From contig JASSKH010000025.1 of assembly GCA_031763025.1 (NCBI GenBank), positions 2,356,001 through 2,420,000 of the forward strand: 64,000 nucleotides of DNA, read 5' to 3'. This DNA comes from Macrocystis pyrifera. Its lineage: Eukaryota > Sar > Phaeophyceae > Laminariales > Laminariaceae. The notes under the pieces are model-generated. The model did no database searches, was not told the origin of the DNA, and was given only the letters and a program-made list of their open reading frames with translations. A program made the translations under genes and the position numbers. Each line of letters opens with the position of its first letter. Positions within the stretch are counted from its first letter, which is position 1. Positions 52,401 to 62,001 of the stretch are shown piece after piece.

Positions 52401-55400
52401 AAACTTTCGATCGAGATTTTTCCACGAGCTCATCGCTCTACGTCTGAACTCTCACCGTGATCGAGTTGAATCAGCCCGGAAAATAGTCCGAGGGGGTGAG
52501 TTATCTTACAATCACACGGTGTCATACGGTGTGTTAATACTATCACACGGTGTGATACGGTGTGTTATCTTATAATCACACGGTGTGATACCGTGTGTTA
52601 TCTTATCACCCGTGTGATACGATAACACACTGCCGTATCACACGTGTGATAATGTGTGTTGTGTTATCACCCGTGTGATACGGTGGTGTGTTATCTTACA
52701 ATCACACGGTGTCATACTGTGTGTTATATTATCACACGGTGTGATACGGTGAGATAACATATCACACGTGTGATACGGGTAGTGTGTAATCCTTTCACCC
52801 TAGTGTGATACTATACGGGTGTGCTATCGTATCATCCGTGTGATACGGTAGTGTGTTATCTGATCACCCGGTGTAATACGGTGTGATAACATATCAAACC
52901 GCCGCGTGATAACATATCACACCGCCGTGTGATAACGATGTTTTATCTATCACGAGTGTGATACGGCATTACCCTGACATTGCTGTACGTACCACCGTGC
53001 ATCTACAGACACACGGCAACCTCACCCCACCCCCGGCAAGGAAAAACGCGCTCATTACAAAAACCTGCACAGTTTGCGGCGTGTCCACGTAAAAACACAA
53101 ATATTACTGTTATTACGGGGGACCACAGTAAATAGGACCTACCGTACACACAAACATCCATATATTTACCTATTTTCACTAACAATATTTGGTCCTATTT
53201 TACTATGGCCCCCCGTAATAGTACAACCAGAACCCACGAGGGGCCCAAAACCAGGTACCGCTCTGGACGGAAATATAAGAACCGTTTATACAATTATATG
53301 AATACCAAGCGGTCTTTTTATTTACGCAAGGAGTGGTATACCCCTACGTTTGCTCACCATAGCTGGCTATGACTACACTGTGTCCTCTCGTAGTGCTAGG
53401 TTATTGCATTGATATTACGGGGGTCCATAGTTAATAGGACCTATGGTATAGATAAAAAACCTATATATTTACCTATTTTTACCAACAAAATTTGGTCCCG
53501 TTAACTATGGACCCCCGTAATAGTACGTCTGAGATTCCATTAGGTGCGTCTCGAAGTGAGCTTTTGCGAAGTATTCGGGCAGAAACTTGAATATTTTTGT
53601 GCAGGCAGCGAAGGATGCATCCAAGCATCCAAGCATCCATAATCCCCATCACCTTGTTGACAACGGTCGTGATCCTAGGGTTCTTGTCGATGATAACCTG
53701 AAACAGGGAGCCAAATATCGGAATATGGAGGCATATGTTGGAGGGGGGGGGGGGGGGGGGGGGGGGGGGTTATGCTCTCTGCTCGAATACTAGTTGGTTG
53801 CATTAGGAAAAAGGCACTTGTATATTTCTCGGAACAAGCAGGACGGGTGTGAGGGACGCCGCTAGGTCTATTACGGGGGACCATAGTAAATAGGACCAAA
53901 TATTGTGAGTAAAAATAGGGAAATGCATAGGTTTTTGTGTATACCGTAGGTCCTATTAACTATGGTCCCCCGTAATATTCCATTTGCTTTGTGTGAAGAC
54001 AACCATGACAACACCAACACCAACACCAACACCACACCAACACCACCACCACCACCAACACCACCACCACTACCATCACCACCACTACCACCACCACTAC
54101 CACAACCACCACTACCATCACCACTACCACCACCACCACCACCACCACCTCCACTACCATCACCACTACCACCACCACCACTACCACCACCACTACCACC
54201 ACCACCACCACTACCACCACCACTACCACCACCGCCACTACCACCAAGGCCACCACCAAAAAAGGCAACAAGAGAGGAGGAACACTTGTGCCTCACACAC
54301 ACAAAAAAACTGCCCGTGAACCCCCCCAACGCAAAAAAAAAAGGAAACCCCTTGAGAGCAGCGTCCACATTCTAGGGCACAGCCTACTCGGAATCAGTGT
54401 TTAGAGGTTAAGCTCGCCTGGCCGATGATATTCTGGTATGGTAAGAGGTAGTCCTTGAGGTTGAGATGTGCCAGATGCCCCGCGACCTCGAATGACGTTG
54501 GGAGGTCCTTCCCGGGAAGCCGGGCTTGCAGCAAGCGCGTCAACACCTGGAACCACCCGTCCCCACAACAACGAAAGAAAAACAAAAGAGAAAACAAGCA
54601 GGGGCTGAAACAAAAAGCCGACAGGGCTGAAAACTACCTGGTAAAGTTTTTGAAGAATAAAAAAAGTTGAAGAACTAAAGGTTTCGACAAAAAAAAGAAG
54701 AAGCGTGGGTCAAACAAAAAATAATGGGAAAACAAAGGAGCGGGGAAAAAAAAAAAAAAAAAGAAAGACTTGGCTCCACACGAGAGCGACCCAGAGAAAA
54801 AAAAAACAAGAGTTCCACAAGGAACCACCAACAGAAACAAAGCAACAACAAGGTTTCACAAGAAAACACAAAACAAGATCGAACCCCCCCTTCCCCCCCC
54901 CCCCCCCCCCCCCCCCCCTCACCCCCCTTACACCACCCCCTCCCCCACTAGAGGAGTGGAACACAAGACAACGTAGGGCTTGCAGCTCACCTCTTCCACG
55001 CCGAGCATGGAGTAATCCGTCTTGACATTGAAGGTGGTGGTCGAGAATTCCTCTTCCCCCTTCACGAACGCCGCCGCTTCGGCACTGAGGCCTTATTTAG
55101 TACAAACAACGTTTTTGATGGGAGATAAAAAAAAACACAAAAATTAAACAAAAAACACACACTCACAGGTTGTCCGACACAAACATGCAACAGAGACATA
55201 AAGTAGAGAGGGGGAGAGGAGGAGGGGGGGGGGGGGGGGGGGTGTTTGTGTGTGTACTCATCATCACGCATGGCCGTAGTCGTATGACCACAGACCCTCG
55301 CAATCCCTACAATGCCGGGACGGAGCGTGTCGGGTTTTCACCGACCAGGCAGACATATTGCTTGCACCAAGCGCGAAGCGAAAAATTGAGGGGTTAGGCG

Positions 55401-58360
55401 AGCCGCAAGAAGGGCGAGATGCATCCTACTGAGAACCGCATGTGGGGCGGACTTGCACGCATGGATGTCAGCTTCAACGAGTCAACTATTAATAGTTGGT
55501 GTGGCCACGATAAGTTTTCCGCCACCTTCAGCCGCCGCTTTGGCACCGAAACTTCCCTCGCATTGACTGATACATACTTTTTTTGTGGCGGCGGGGCCGG
55601 GCGACATACAACACCTACCATCAACTTGGCACACCACACACAAACGTTGGCGAACGGAAAACACGAAACACACAACAGAGATAAGAGGGAGACGAGGGGG
55701 GAGGAGGCAGGGGGTGAACACCGTATCAAGCATTGCCGCGGCAGGGAGGCTCTGCGTCCCCCTTCGCAATGCCGCCGCGTCAGCGACTAACCCATTTCTG
55801 TTCTGGAACAAATATCCTGTGCGGGAAAAGCACGAAAACAAACATACACGGACAAGTTTGCGGACCACAACACATAGCAGGCTAAGGGGCAAGAGCCGGC
55901 TGCTGCCACGAGACATGCCTTCCTGAGAACCGAAAACTACGGGACAAACAACAGCAACAAAGAAGAATGACCCCCCCCCCCCCCCCCCCTTCCCTTCGAA
56001 AAAACAAGTCGCTCTTGCAGGTTGAACGTCTTCTTGCCTTCGAGGGTATCAGGGTCCGTCACGGCCGTGCTGAGGAGCAAGAGTCGGCTCTTATCGTCGC
56101 CGGAACAACGCTCCACGTTCTTGCGGTGGCGGGCGTTCATCAGCTCTTTCCTCAACCGTACCTGCACCTCGCTGCAGAAAAAAATCACGGTCGGAGGTTT
56201 CCATATAATCGGGTTGGCGTTTCAGTAGCTCGGTTTTTTCAAGTAATACACTGTATATGTTTATCCACATTCTTACGGTGGTGCGCATCCATCAGCTCCT
56301 TCCTCAACCGCACCTGCACCCCGCTGAAAAAAAAATAAAAAATACAGGGTTGGGGTTTCCACATGACCGGGTTGGCCTTCGGCAGTTTCGGGGGATGTAC
56401 GTGCATAGACCGTGGCGCAGCTTCGCTTTTTTTTCTCTTCGAAACCTACTTGACTTCACAACCCTAACACCAGCCCTGTAGCCCCCACCGGCTGCTACAA
56501 AATGTCCCGGGATGAACATGGACTCTATTACGGGGGACCATAGTAAATAGAACCATATATTGTTGGTAAAAATAGGGAAATATATAGTTTTTGTGTGTAC
56601 CGTAGGTCCTATTTAATACGGCCTCCCGCGATAGCAGAGCCTTCCTGATAACGACTTTATCATAGAACAGATCTTCCAGAGGTCGAGTCGCTGGTTTCTT
56701 CACGGTTCTCGTGCTAGGAAGGACTTTCGATGGCGGGACCGAGGCACAGGCGTAAACCCAACCCAACCCCCAACCCTGACTCCAACCCGGACCCAAAAGT
56801 GGGGCATGGAACAGGTCAGACTAACGCCAAAACGAACTAAAACAGGCTACAAGCGCGGCGCGTTTCGTCGCTATCCCGAGCTCGGGAACAAGACTTGTAA
56901 CCTGCGGACCACATTCATTTTTTTTTTTCTCCCTATATACACCGTCAGAACTTGCTACAACTCCCCCGGAAATTTATTATATACCGCTGGAAGATGTAGT
57001 TTTCCTACAGGTTAAGGCGTTGGCCGGTGCTACCACCCTGACCCTCAGAACATGTAAAGCGGAGGAACTCTGGACCGCCAACACATTTTGTCGGAGCCGG
57101 GCCAAGTCGTCGACACCGCTGGCACTTTTGCTCCACATATAAATAGCACAGTTCTTATCTATTCTCCACCCATCCATGGGCTCGTTCGCCGCTCGCTTCC
57201 AAGACCGGTTAACCCCTGTAGCACTGCAGTCCCGATTTGGGGACCAAACTACTGTAATTCCAAGTGCTTTGTCCTCAAAACGGCATTGCAGCGCTACAAG
57301 GGTCAACAGCAGTGTCCGTGCCGTGCCTGCAAAAAGCAGAAGGCTCCGCGGTATCGCAATGGGCTTGGGTTTCCACATAATCGAGCTTGTCTCTCGGCAA
57401 AAAAATCATGCATGAATTCCTCCGTTCGTCCACTGGAGCGGACCGTCCGTTCCCAAGCACAGTGAATGGTTTCCCCGCGTGCCCAAGCAGGAAGGCCAAC
57501 AAACTTGATAAAAAAAATCGTCCATCTACGACGCGACATTCCACACCTCTGGCATATCATCGATTCCCAGTTGATGATCAACCTCGAAGAAAATTTCGCT
57601 AGCAGATCTACTATTACGGGGGACCATAGTAAATACGACTAAATATTGTTAGTAAAAATAGGTGAAAACATAGGTCTTGTGTGTACCGTAGGTCCTAGTT
57701 GCTATGGTCCTCCGCAATAGCGATGCTGTATCACCTACTGTACCTACAACAGCCCATGTTGACGGGTGGGGACCCGTATATTCTGCATGCTCTCGCACGC
57801 TTTTCCTGGGTTGGATCTGTACTACATGCAGATCCTTCACAACCTCTCACAAACGCGGGTGAGGAACTAGATGATCTAGACCGTGATCTGTCCCAATACT
57901 ATGAATCGTCCCACGAACCATGTGGGGAAGGGCTGCGGGATCTAGAAACTGCACGACAGCTTATTAGTAGATGGAGGGTCAAGACTTCGCGGACCTCGCT
58001 TATGGTGGGTAGTCATGTATCGATGGATGATTGGATAGTTGGACGACGGATAGCGGATAACGGAGGATACTTCGTACCAGGTACCAGGTGGATAATTGGA
58101 TGATGGGTGTCCGACGATCGGAACCTCCTGGTAAGGAAGGTTCTGCATATAGCAGAGGAGTAGGGCAGGAGGTATCACTGTGCCACCGGCACTGGTGTCG
58201 AGCAAACTCTTCCCTGGTACTATTTTTTGAGTGAGCTGCAACTCCTCTGGCGACGACGTTGTTTCCATCACGTTGGCGCGCCGGCTATCTCCTACGGCTG
58301 CATGTTACTTTCACCGATATTGGTGATATTCCAAGCACGTTGCAGTTTTTTATTGGTGTT

Positions 58361-58409
<49 letters not shown>

Positions 58410-60007
58410 TCGTCCTCGTCGTTGTTGATGCAGTTGTTGCTGTTGTTGGTAGTCTTGTGGTGGTCTTGTAGTGCTACCTTCTACCTGCCCACGTGGCGCT
58501 GCGGCTACGAGCAGCAGCAGCAGTAGCAGCAGCACCAAATGGACATTCTCGCACCGAGGTTTTGACGCCGATAATAAAGCTACAGAAAACCTAACGCTAC
58601 CGCTACCGCTACCGCTAACGCCAATGCTAACGCCAACGCCAACGCCGACACCAACACCAACGCTAACGCTAACGCTAACGCCAACTCTAGCGCTAACCCA
58701 ATGCTAACCCAATGCCAATGCTAACGCTAACGCTAACGCTAACGCTAACGCTAACGCTAACGCTAACGCTAATGCTAACGCTAACGCTAACGCTAACGCT
58801 AACGCTGACGCTGACGCTAACGCTGACGCTAAACGCTAACGCTAAACGCTAACGCTAACGCTAACGCTAACGCTAACGCTAACGCTAACGCTAACGCTAA
58901 CGCTAACGCTAACGCTAACGCTAACGCTAACGCTAACGCTAACGCTAACGCTAACGCTAACGCTAACGCTAACGCTAACGCTAACGCTAACGCTAACGCT
59001 AACGCTAACGCTAACGCTAATGCTAATGCTAACGCTAACGCTAACGCTAACGCTAACGCTAACGCTGACGCTAACGCTAACGCTAAACGCTAACGCTAAA
59101 CGCTAACGCCAAGGTTGATGCTATTAATAGGAGCCAATTATCCACGACAGAACACTGACCTCATTCGCTTTGCGGGCACGTCGTTTACGTTGACGTTAAC
59201 GTTAACGCTAACGCCAGTGCCAACGCTGAAACGCCAACGCTAGCGCCGAACGCTAACGCCAACGCTAACGCTAACGCCAGTGCCAACGCTGAAACGCCAA
59301 CGCTAGCGCCGAACGCTAACGCCAACGCTAAGGCCGACACCAACACGCTAGCGCAAAAAGCATCATCTCCGCAACAAAAAAAAAACTGACCTCGTTCGCT
59401 TCGCCGGCACCTTGACCGCGACCACGCAAATCTCCTTCGAGAACTCCTCTCTATTCAGGACTAGCCCTCTTTCCTCAACCACTCCCCCACCTCCCGTTTC
59501 GTAACCACCGCCAATGTCGGTTGGGGTGTCGTTGCCAGCCATTTTCTTTAGCAAATCAGACGACGTCGGCGATGACCCTTCAGCAGCTGCAGTAATAGCT
59601 GTAGTAACAAAACTGCTGGCGCGGGTGAAAAAGCGGTCCCGCCGCTGCTGATGTTGCTGTTGCTGTTGCTGTTGCTGCTGTTGGCGGCAGCCTCGGCTCC
59701 TGGTCGACGGTCGCTGGATCTGGGAAGTAACGACCGGGTATTGGTGCCAGTCGACGATGCCGCAGAGGGGCCCTTCGCTAAAGCTCCCTTGGTGAGAGGA
59801 GGAGCGAGGAAGATGGCTACGTGCGTTGCACAGCGGTCGGCGAAGCTGGGCCGCTGAAAGTCGGGGTTTGAAAAAGAGGTGATGCTGCTGCTCTTGCTGC
59901 TGCAGAATCTGGGGAGGGGTGAGCCAGCAGAGGGTGGAGAGGGACGACGGCGCCGATAGGAGAGCCACTGCTGCGCTACTGTGCATCCGACACGAGACGC
60001 GCAACAT
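42816..60007 (-). CDS. TRM5: tRNA (guanine37-N1)-methyltransferase, ten exons
   Basis: Transfers methyl from S-adenosylmethionine to N1 of G37 beside the anticodon. Exons 5' to 3' (minus): 60007-59391, 56171-56019, 55084-54991, 54546-54418, 53697-53653, 51659-51591, 50899-50828, 44710-44450, 43897-43751, 43316-42816; every join agrees in phase, about 695 codons. Recognisable Trm5 order: LNREEFSKEICVVAVKVPAK, GHLAHLNLKDYLLPYQNIIG, VIIDKNPRITTVVNK, FPMEVVAGEHNTE, KVYWNSRLQTEHARL, the SAM-binding VCDMMAGVGPFAIPLAKAG and YANDLNP, the NLP motif in FNHAILNLPDSA, and HVVRDVAPNKPMLCLTF. The N-terminus (RVSCRMHSS, few acidic residues, a Gln run) may be a mitochondrial presequence; Trm5 is nuclear/cytosolic and mitochondrial in other eukaryotes. 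Three introns start with GC. The last exon runs on into a CAG/GCT repeat (Cys then Ala runs) before TAG, so the true C-terminus is uncertain. Confidence 0.92.
43001..43190. repeat. (CAG)n tract within the last TRM5 exon
   Basis: Three blocks of CAG repeats with GCAGTAGTATCCG spacers. On the TRM5 strand they read as Cys then Ala codons. Confidence 0.9.
43367..43457. repeat. Poly(G), 91 bp
   Basis: Uninterrupted G-run in TRM5 intron 9, 50 bp upstream of exon 10. With the poly(C) at 42651 it forms an inverted homopolymer pair around the exon. Confidence 0.95.
44260..44395 (+). mobile_element. C-LINE 3' end, 5'-truncated
   Basis: GAGCGCCCAGATGTTGGAGG to AACAAATGAGCACGTCCCCC; antisense to TRM5, in intron 8 between the SAM exon and the NLP exon. 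Confidence 0.82.
44905..45022 (-). mobile_element. C-SINE 3' fragment, minus strand
   Basis: Starts at the G-run near 44895 and extends to the GGTCGGTGAAAGGCC-like block; TRM5 intron 7. Confidence 0.78.
45023..45935. other. TRM5 intron 7 sequence, no element recognised
   Basis: AT-rich segments and small ORFs without domains. Confidence 0.4.
45940..46880. repeat. Degenerate AGTACTGCGAGTATT-type repeat
   Basis: Short motifs GAATACTGAGAGTA, AGTACTGCGAGTA and ACCCCGAGATAC recur irregularly, on both sides of the MITE-A at 46620. Confidence 0.6.
46620..46732. mobile_element. MITE-A copy 15
   Basis: Complete; GTCC-subtype left arm, AT-expanded core. Confidence 0.88.
46885..48150. other. TRM5 intron 7 sequence, no element recognised
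   Basis: ORFs on both strands (for example 47346-47789 minus) lack domains and splice logic. Confidence 0.4.
48436..48656. mobile_element. MITE-C copy 4, interrupted by MITE-A
   Basis: Left arm GGTCAACCCTTTCAGGAGTG then CAGTCCCGTTTC; right arm CCCGAAACGAGAGTGCGCAC then AAAAGGATC; MITE-A in the loop. Confidence 0.8.
48502..48616. mobile_element. MITE-A copy 16, nested in MITE-C
   Basis: GACC-subtype copy; the right terminus is degraded (CCCGCAATACTAG). Confidence 0.85.
49058..49172. mobile_element. MITE-A copy 17
   Basis: GACC-subtype; a short CAGTA insertion follows the left arm (CCATACAGTAGTAAATAGG). Confidence 0.85.
49185..49286. mobile_element. MITE-A copy 18, left terminus lost
   Basis: Starts at GGACCAAAGTAAATAGGACC; right arm intact. 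Only 12 bp after copy 17. Confidence 0.82.
49436..49590 (+). repeat. Dispersed repeat shared with 57.75-57.90 kb
   Basis: Both copies carry GGGTGGGACCCGTA or GGGTGGGGACCCGTA, a GGCAGATCCT / GCAGATCCTT block, CACAA(A)CCTCTC, and GGTGAGGAACTAGATGATCT then AGA. About 145 bp, same orientation, family unknown. Confidence 0.75.
49720..50790. repeat. GTTGCTGCTGTTTACAACAA minisatellite
   Basis: About 35 units of 27-36 bp: (A)GTTGCTGCTGTTTACAACAA then CACTTAAA. Each unit contains a small inverted pair (GTTGCTGCTGTTTACAACAAC). It ends 38 bp before the donor of TRM5 exon 7, in intron 7. Confidence 0.92.
51095..51350 (-). mobile_element. Two tandem C-SINE 3' fragments, minus strand
   Basis: Fragment 51232-51347 ends (minus reading) in the C-run at 51219-51231. 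Fragment 51098-51222 follows it and ends in the longer run at 51077-51097. The same tail-into-tail order as elsewhere. Confidence 0.85.
52050..52152. mobile_element. MITE-C copy 5
   Basis: Arms AGTTCCATTCTGGGGACAAA and GAACGGGACTGCAGTTTTCC around GAATCTGACC; TRM5 intron 5. Confidence 0.7.
52490..52970. repeat. Palindromic ATCACACGGTGTGAT satellite
   Basis: About 18 irregular units, each containing ATCACACGGTGTGATA, an almost perfect palindrome, joined by CGGTGTGTTATCTT-like linkers. Both strands look the same. Confidence 0.88.
53111..53221. mobile_element. MITE-A copy 19
   Basis: Complete GACC-subtype copy; TRM5 intron 5. Confidence 0.9.
53255..53341. mobile_element. MITE-B copy 4
   Basis: Left TACCGCTCTGGACGGAAATA, right TTTTTATTTACGCAAGGAGT then GGTA. 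Confidence 0.7.
53413..53523. mobile_element. MITE-A copy 20
   Basis: Complete GTCC-subtype copy, 130 bp downstream (TRM5 sense) of exon 5. Confidence 0.9.
53869..53977. mobile_element. MITE-A copy 21
   Basis: Complete GACC-subtype copy in TRM5 intron 4. Confidence 0.9.
54005..54245. repeat. (CCA)n/(CTA) trinucleotide tract
   Basis: CACCAC with periodic TAC and ATC, about 240 bp; open in several frames as His-, Pro- or Gly/Val-rich nonsense. Confidence 0.92.
54991..55970 (-). repeat. Triplicated TRM5 exon 3 region
   Basis: Exon 3 with its upstream flank (54991-55240) has two decayed echoes at about 55490-55700 and 55745-55960. Both keep GCGGCGGC with flanking GAAGG and similar AC-rich upstream DNA. 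Neither echo keeps an open frame with a donor. Confidence 0.6.
55235..55485 (-). mobile_element. C-SINE, 5'-truncated, minus strand
   Basis: About 230 bp of the 3' half ending in the G-run at 55223-55242; sits between the first and second copies of the exon 3 duplication. Confidence 0.8.
56526..56634. mobile_element. MITE-A copy 22
   Basis: GACC-subtype, right arm eroded (CCTCCCGCGATAG); between two exon 2 echoes. Confidence 0.85.
57208..57307. mobile_element. MITE-C copy 6
   Basis: Best example of the family: arms GTTAACCCCTGTAGCACTGC / GCAGCGCTACAAGGGTCAAC extend inward about 40 bp, leaving a 20-bp loop. Confidence 0.82.
57612..57720. mobile_element. MITE-A copy 23
   Basis: GACC-subtype, several substitutions in both arms. 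Confidence 0.85.
57745..57900 (+). repeat. Dispersed repeat shared with 49.44-49.59 kb
   Basis: Second copy of the GGTGAGGAACTAGATGATCT family; here GGGTGGGGACCCGTATATTC and CACAACCTCTCACAAACGCG. Confidence 0.75.
58354..58420. repeat. (GTT)n tract
   Basis: Near-pure GTT repeat, TRM5 intron 1. Confidence 0.9.
58600..59115. repeat. (CTAACG)n / (TTAGCG)n telomere-like array
   Basis: About 80 hexamers, long stretches perfect, with ACCGCT and CCAACG variants at the left edge and ACGCTAA single-base extras near 58830 and 59090. Lies in TRM5 intron 1. Confidence 0.93.
59195..59345. repeat. Two-unit repeat derived from the CTAACG array
   Basis: A unit of about 62 bp (CTAACGCCAGTGCCAACGCT then GAAACGCCAACGCTAGCGCC) occurs twice, ending 45 bp before the TRM5 exon 1 donor. 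Confidence 0.85.
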
Positions 60008-60264
60008 GCACTTATCGACGATGTATCGCTGGTGCCTGTGAGCTGCAGGCTCTGGGCTGCAGGCTGCAGGCTCAGGGCTGCGACTGGTCGGCTAGGCTGA
60101 GCGAAGCATGTTCGACCGCCCGCATAAAGAAAGCCAAAATACCTCTATGGCAACCCTTGACTGATCAACTGATCCAAGACACACCTCGTAGCGCAGTGCC
60201 GAAAAACCTTTGGCACCTGCGCGTAACCAGGGGGAACAGGGACAGCTGTTTGCACGTGATCGCT
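60008..60264. promoter_or_regulatory. Putative bidirectional promoter, TRM5 / TFIIIC-like gene
   Basis: The two start codons face away from each other, 149 bp apart (if the plus-strand start is 60157) or 257 bp apart (if 60265). It contains GCTGCAGGCT repeats (60040-60085). No convincing TATA element. Function inferred from geometry only. Confidence 0.5.
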
Positions 60265-60546
60265 ATGTTCCGCCGGGAGAAGCCAGACCGGGCCCAGAGA
60301 GCAGCACGGGGCGATGAGGTCGACGGAAAGCAGTTAGATACTTCTGCTGGCAAGGGTAAAAGTAGCAATACAGCGGGGCAGCAGCAGGAGCAAGAGGAGG
60401 AGGACGAGGAGGAAGAGGAGGAGGAATATCCTGACAATGTGGAGTGCGAAGATGAGTACGACGAGGAGGATGTGTACGTGATGGTGGAATTGCCCGCGTC
60501 GATCGACGCTGAAGCTTTCTCGTCTGCCGCAGCCGTGACGATCCAG
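60157..60546 (+). CDS. Probable TFIIIC small subunit (tau55/GTF3C6-like), first exon
   Basis: Open frame with starts at 60157 or, more plausibly, 60265 (MFRREKPDRAQRAARGDE). A Gln/Glu-rich acidic run is followed by EDVYVMVELPASIDAEAF and ends at a GTGAAA donor at 60547 in phase 0. In TFIIIC subunit 6 an acidic N-terminus leads straight into EEYVLVEL and ID, the first strand of its barrel domain, which links TFIIIC to promoters of tRNA genes. The next exon (usually a GLDT..P motif) was not found and may lie beyond the window or be hidden in repeats. The match rests on about 20 residues. Confidence 0.42.
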
Positions 60547-61140
60547 GTGAAAAGCTCTCTGTTGGTCTTGTCTTCGCGTTCGTCACGTACTGCTGCTGCT
60601 GATGCTTCTGCTGCGGTGCTGCAGTATATACCAACAGCAGCAGTATCATCTGATGAGCAGCAGGATTCATGCACAGCAACCGCGTCATGCACCTGCTGGG
60701 TACCTGTTGACGGTTGAGATTCGCAGTGTACTGCCTGTACCAGATACCTGGCATGTACTACACCATGGTTTTCGTATCGCAATGACCTGAACTGCAGCAT
60801 ATCGGCACAGAACGTAGCACGTACAAGCAGCGGCAAGATGCCGCAGCACACGAACACCAAAGTTCCCTGACGCTGCTACATAGCGCTGCAGCAGACGTAC
60901 CCTCTTACAAACTCGTACCATACCGTTCGTCGACATCAAGTAGTATCGTATTCATAGCTTCGCGGGCAGGATATGAACATACGAACCCAAGGTCGACGTG
61001 GACTTACGTCGCTACATATGACCTGCGAGAATCTCCCCTCGGCTCGAGTTCCTTCCTCCGCCACACACATCACATATATCACACGTGAAAAACAGAATGA
61101 ACGCCCGAGAGAACCGGAAAGTAGCGGAAGAGTGCCCTAC
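60547..61140. other. Start of the intron after the TFIIIC-like exon
   Basis: CTG-rich patches at 60590-60710 keep the reading frame open past the donor. No further exon identified. Confidence 0.4.
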
Positions 61141-61147
61141 TGGGGAC

Positions 61148-61300
61148 AAGGCAGGGAGGGAGGGAGGGAGGGAGGGAGGGAGGGAGCGTTGGGGAAAATA
61201 ATCGGCACATAAAACGACGGGTGGTCAAGGCAGGGAGGGAGGGAGGGAGGGAGGGAGCGTTGGGGAAAATAATCGGCACATAAAACGACGGGTGGTCAAA
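61148..61300. repeat. (GGGA)n plus 75-bp tandem duplication
   Basis: GGGA runs followed by CGTTGGGGAAAATAATCGGC then ACATAAAACGACGGGTGGTC, present twice in tandem. Confidence 0.9.
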
Positions 61301-61711
61301 CACCTTTGACAGCAGTGGTGAATCCTTTTTTACGGAGGGTTTTTGTGCTTGACGTCTACAGCCGACCCTCCTACCCGAAGCCCAGCCCGAACCCGAAGCC
61401 TGTGGCAGTGATGAGTGCTGGGATGCTGTGCTTGGTAAGCGAGACTCCAGGTTGACTCGGCCGGCTTGGATGCTGTGGTTTTGGAAACTATTATTGATAC
61501 GTAGGTTGATTCTGCCGGCGCGGGATGCTGTAGCCAAATGTGTGATGTCAAGGAAGGCAAAACGTGCGCTGTCAAGGGTGCAGGGTCGGTTGTTCCACAC
61601 TAAAACCAACCGGGTAGTACTTTTGGGGTCAGTCAAGGCATGTGTCAAGGCAAAGTTGCTGTCTGTCAAGGGGAGAAAGCGCCTGTCTCCTGACATCTTT
61701 GGCTGCATCTG
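61300..61711. mobile_element. MITE-D relative, one terminus
   Basis: The right end (CTGTCTCCTGACATCTTTGG) and about 130 bp inside it match MITE-D at 36.3 kb in inverted orientation, including CTGTCAAGG repeats. The left terminus was not found. Confidence 0.6.
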
Positions 61712-61780
61712 AGAAAGACTCTTACAGGATAATTAAGCCGCATAAAATATACCCTCAGCCAATCAGAGAGCCACAATTAC

Positions 61781-61870
61781 TATCACTCTGTTCCTAAATA
61801 TAAGGACCGTTTTAACATTGATATTCAGTATTTAGTTCAAGTGGTCGATACATTTGGGGACAGTGGTACA
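61781..61870. mobile_element. MITE-B copy 5
   Basis: Left TATCACTCTGTTCCTAAATA then TAAGGACCG; right ACATTTGGGGACAGTGGTA. Confidence 0.7.
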
Positions 61871-61892
61871 TCGGGAATATTCACATAATCAC

Positions 61893-62001
61893 TATTACGG
61901 GGAACCATAGTGAATGGGACCAAATATTGTTGGTAAAAATATGGAATTATATAGGTTGTTGTGTGTACCGTAGGTCCTATTTACTATAGGCCTCCCGTAA
62001 T
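61893..62001. mobile_element. MITE-A copy 24
   Basis: GACC-subtype with GGGGAACC in the left arm. Confidence 0.87.

Larger units (their letters stand above)
56200..57375 (-). repeat. Echoes of TRM5 exon 2 acceptor region
   Basis: At 56270-56330 the first 55 bp of exon 2 and its acceptor recur (minus: GGGGTGCAGGTGCGGTTGAG then GAAGGAGCTGATG). A third, weaker copy of the flank lies at 57310-57370. All three share GTTTCCA(C/T)AT(A/G)A(T/C)CG upstream. Confidence 0.7.

Noticed and set aside
56977-57378. TRM5 upstream exon (VDDLARLRQNVLAVQ)
   Set aside because: The exon at 59391-60007 ends in the conserved VAVKVPAKRT and joins exon 2 in phase, so no extra exon is needed; half of this ORF is a MITE-C.
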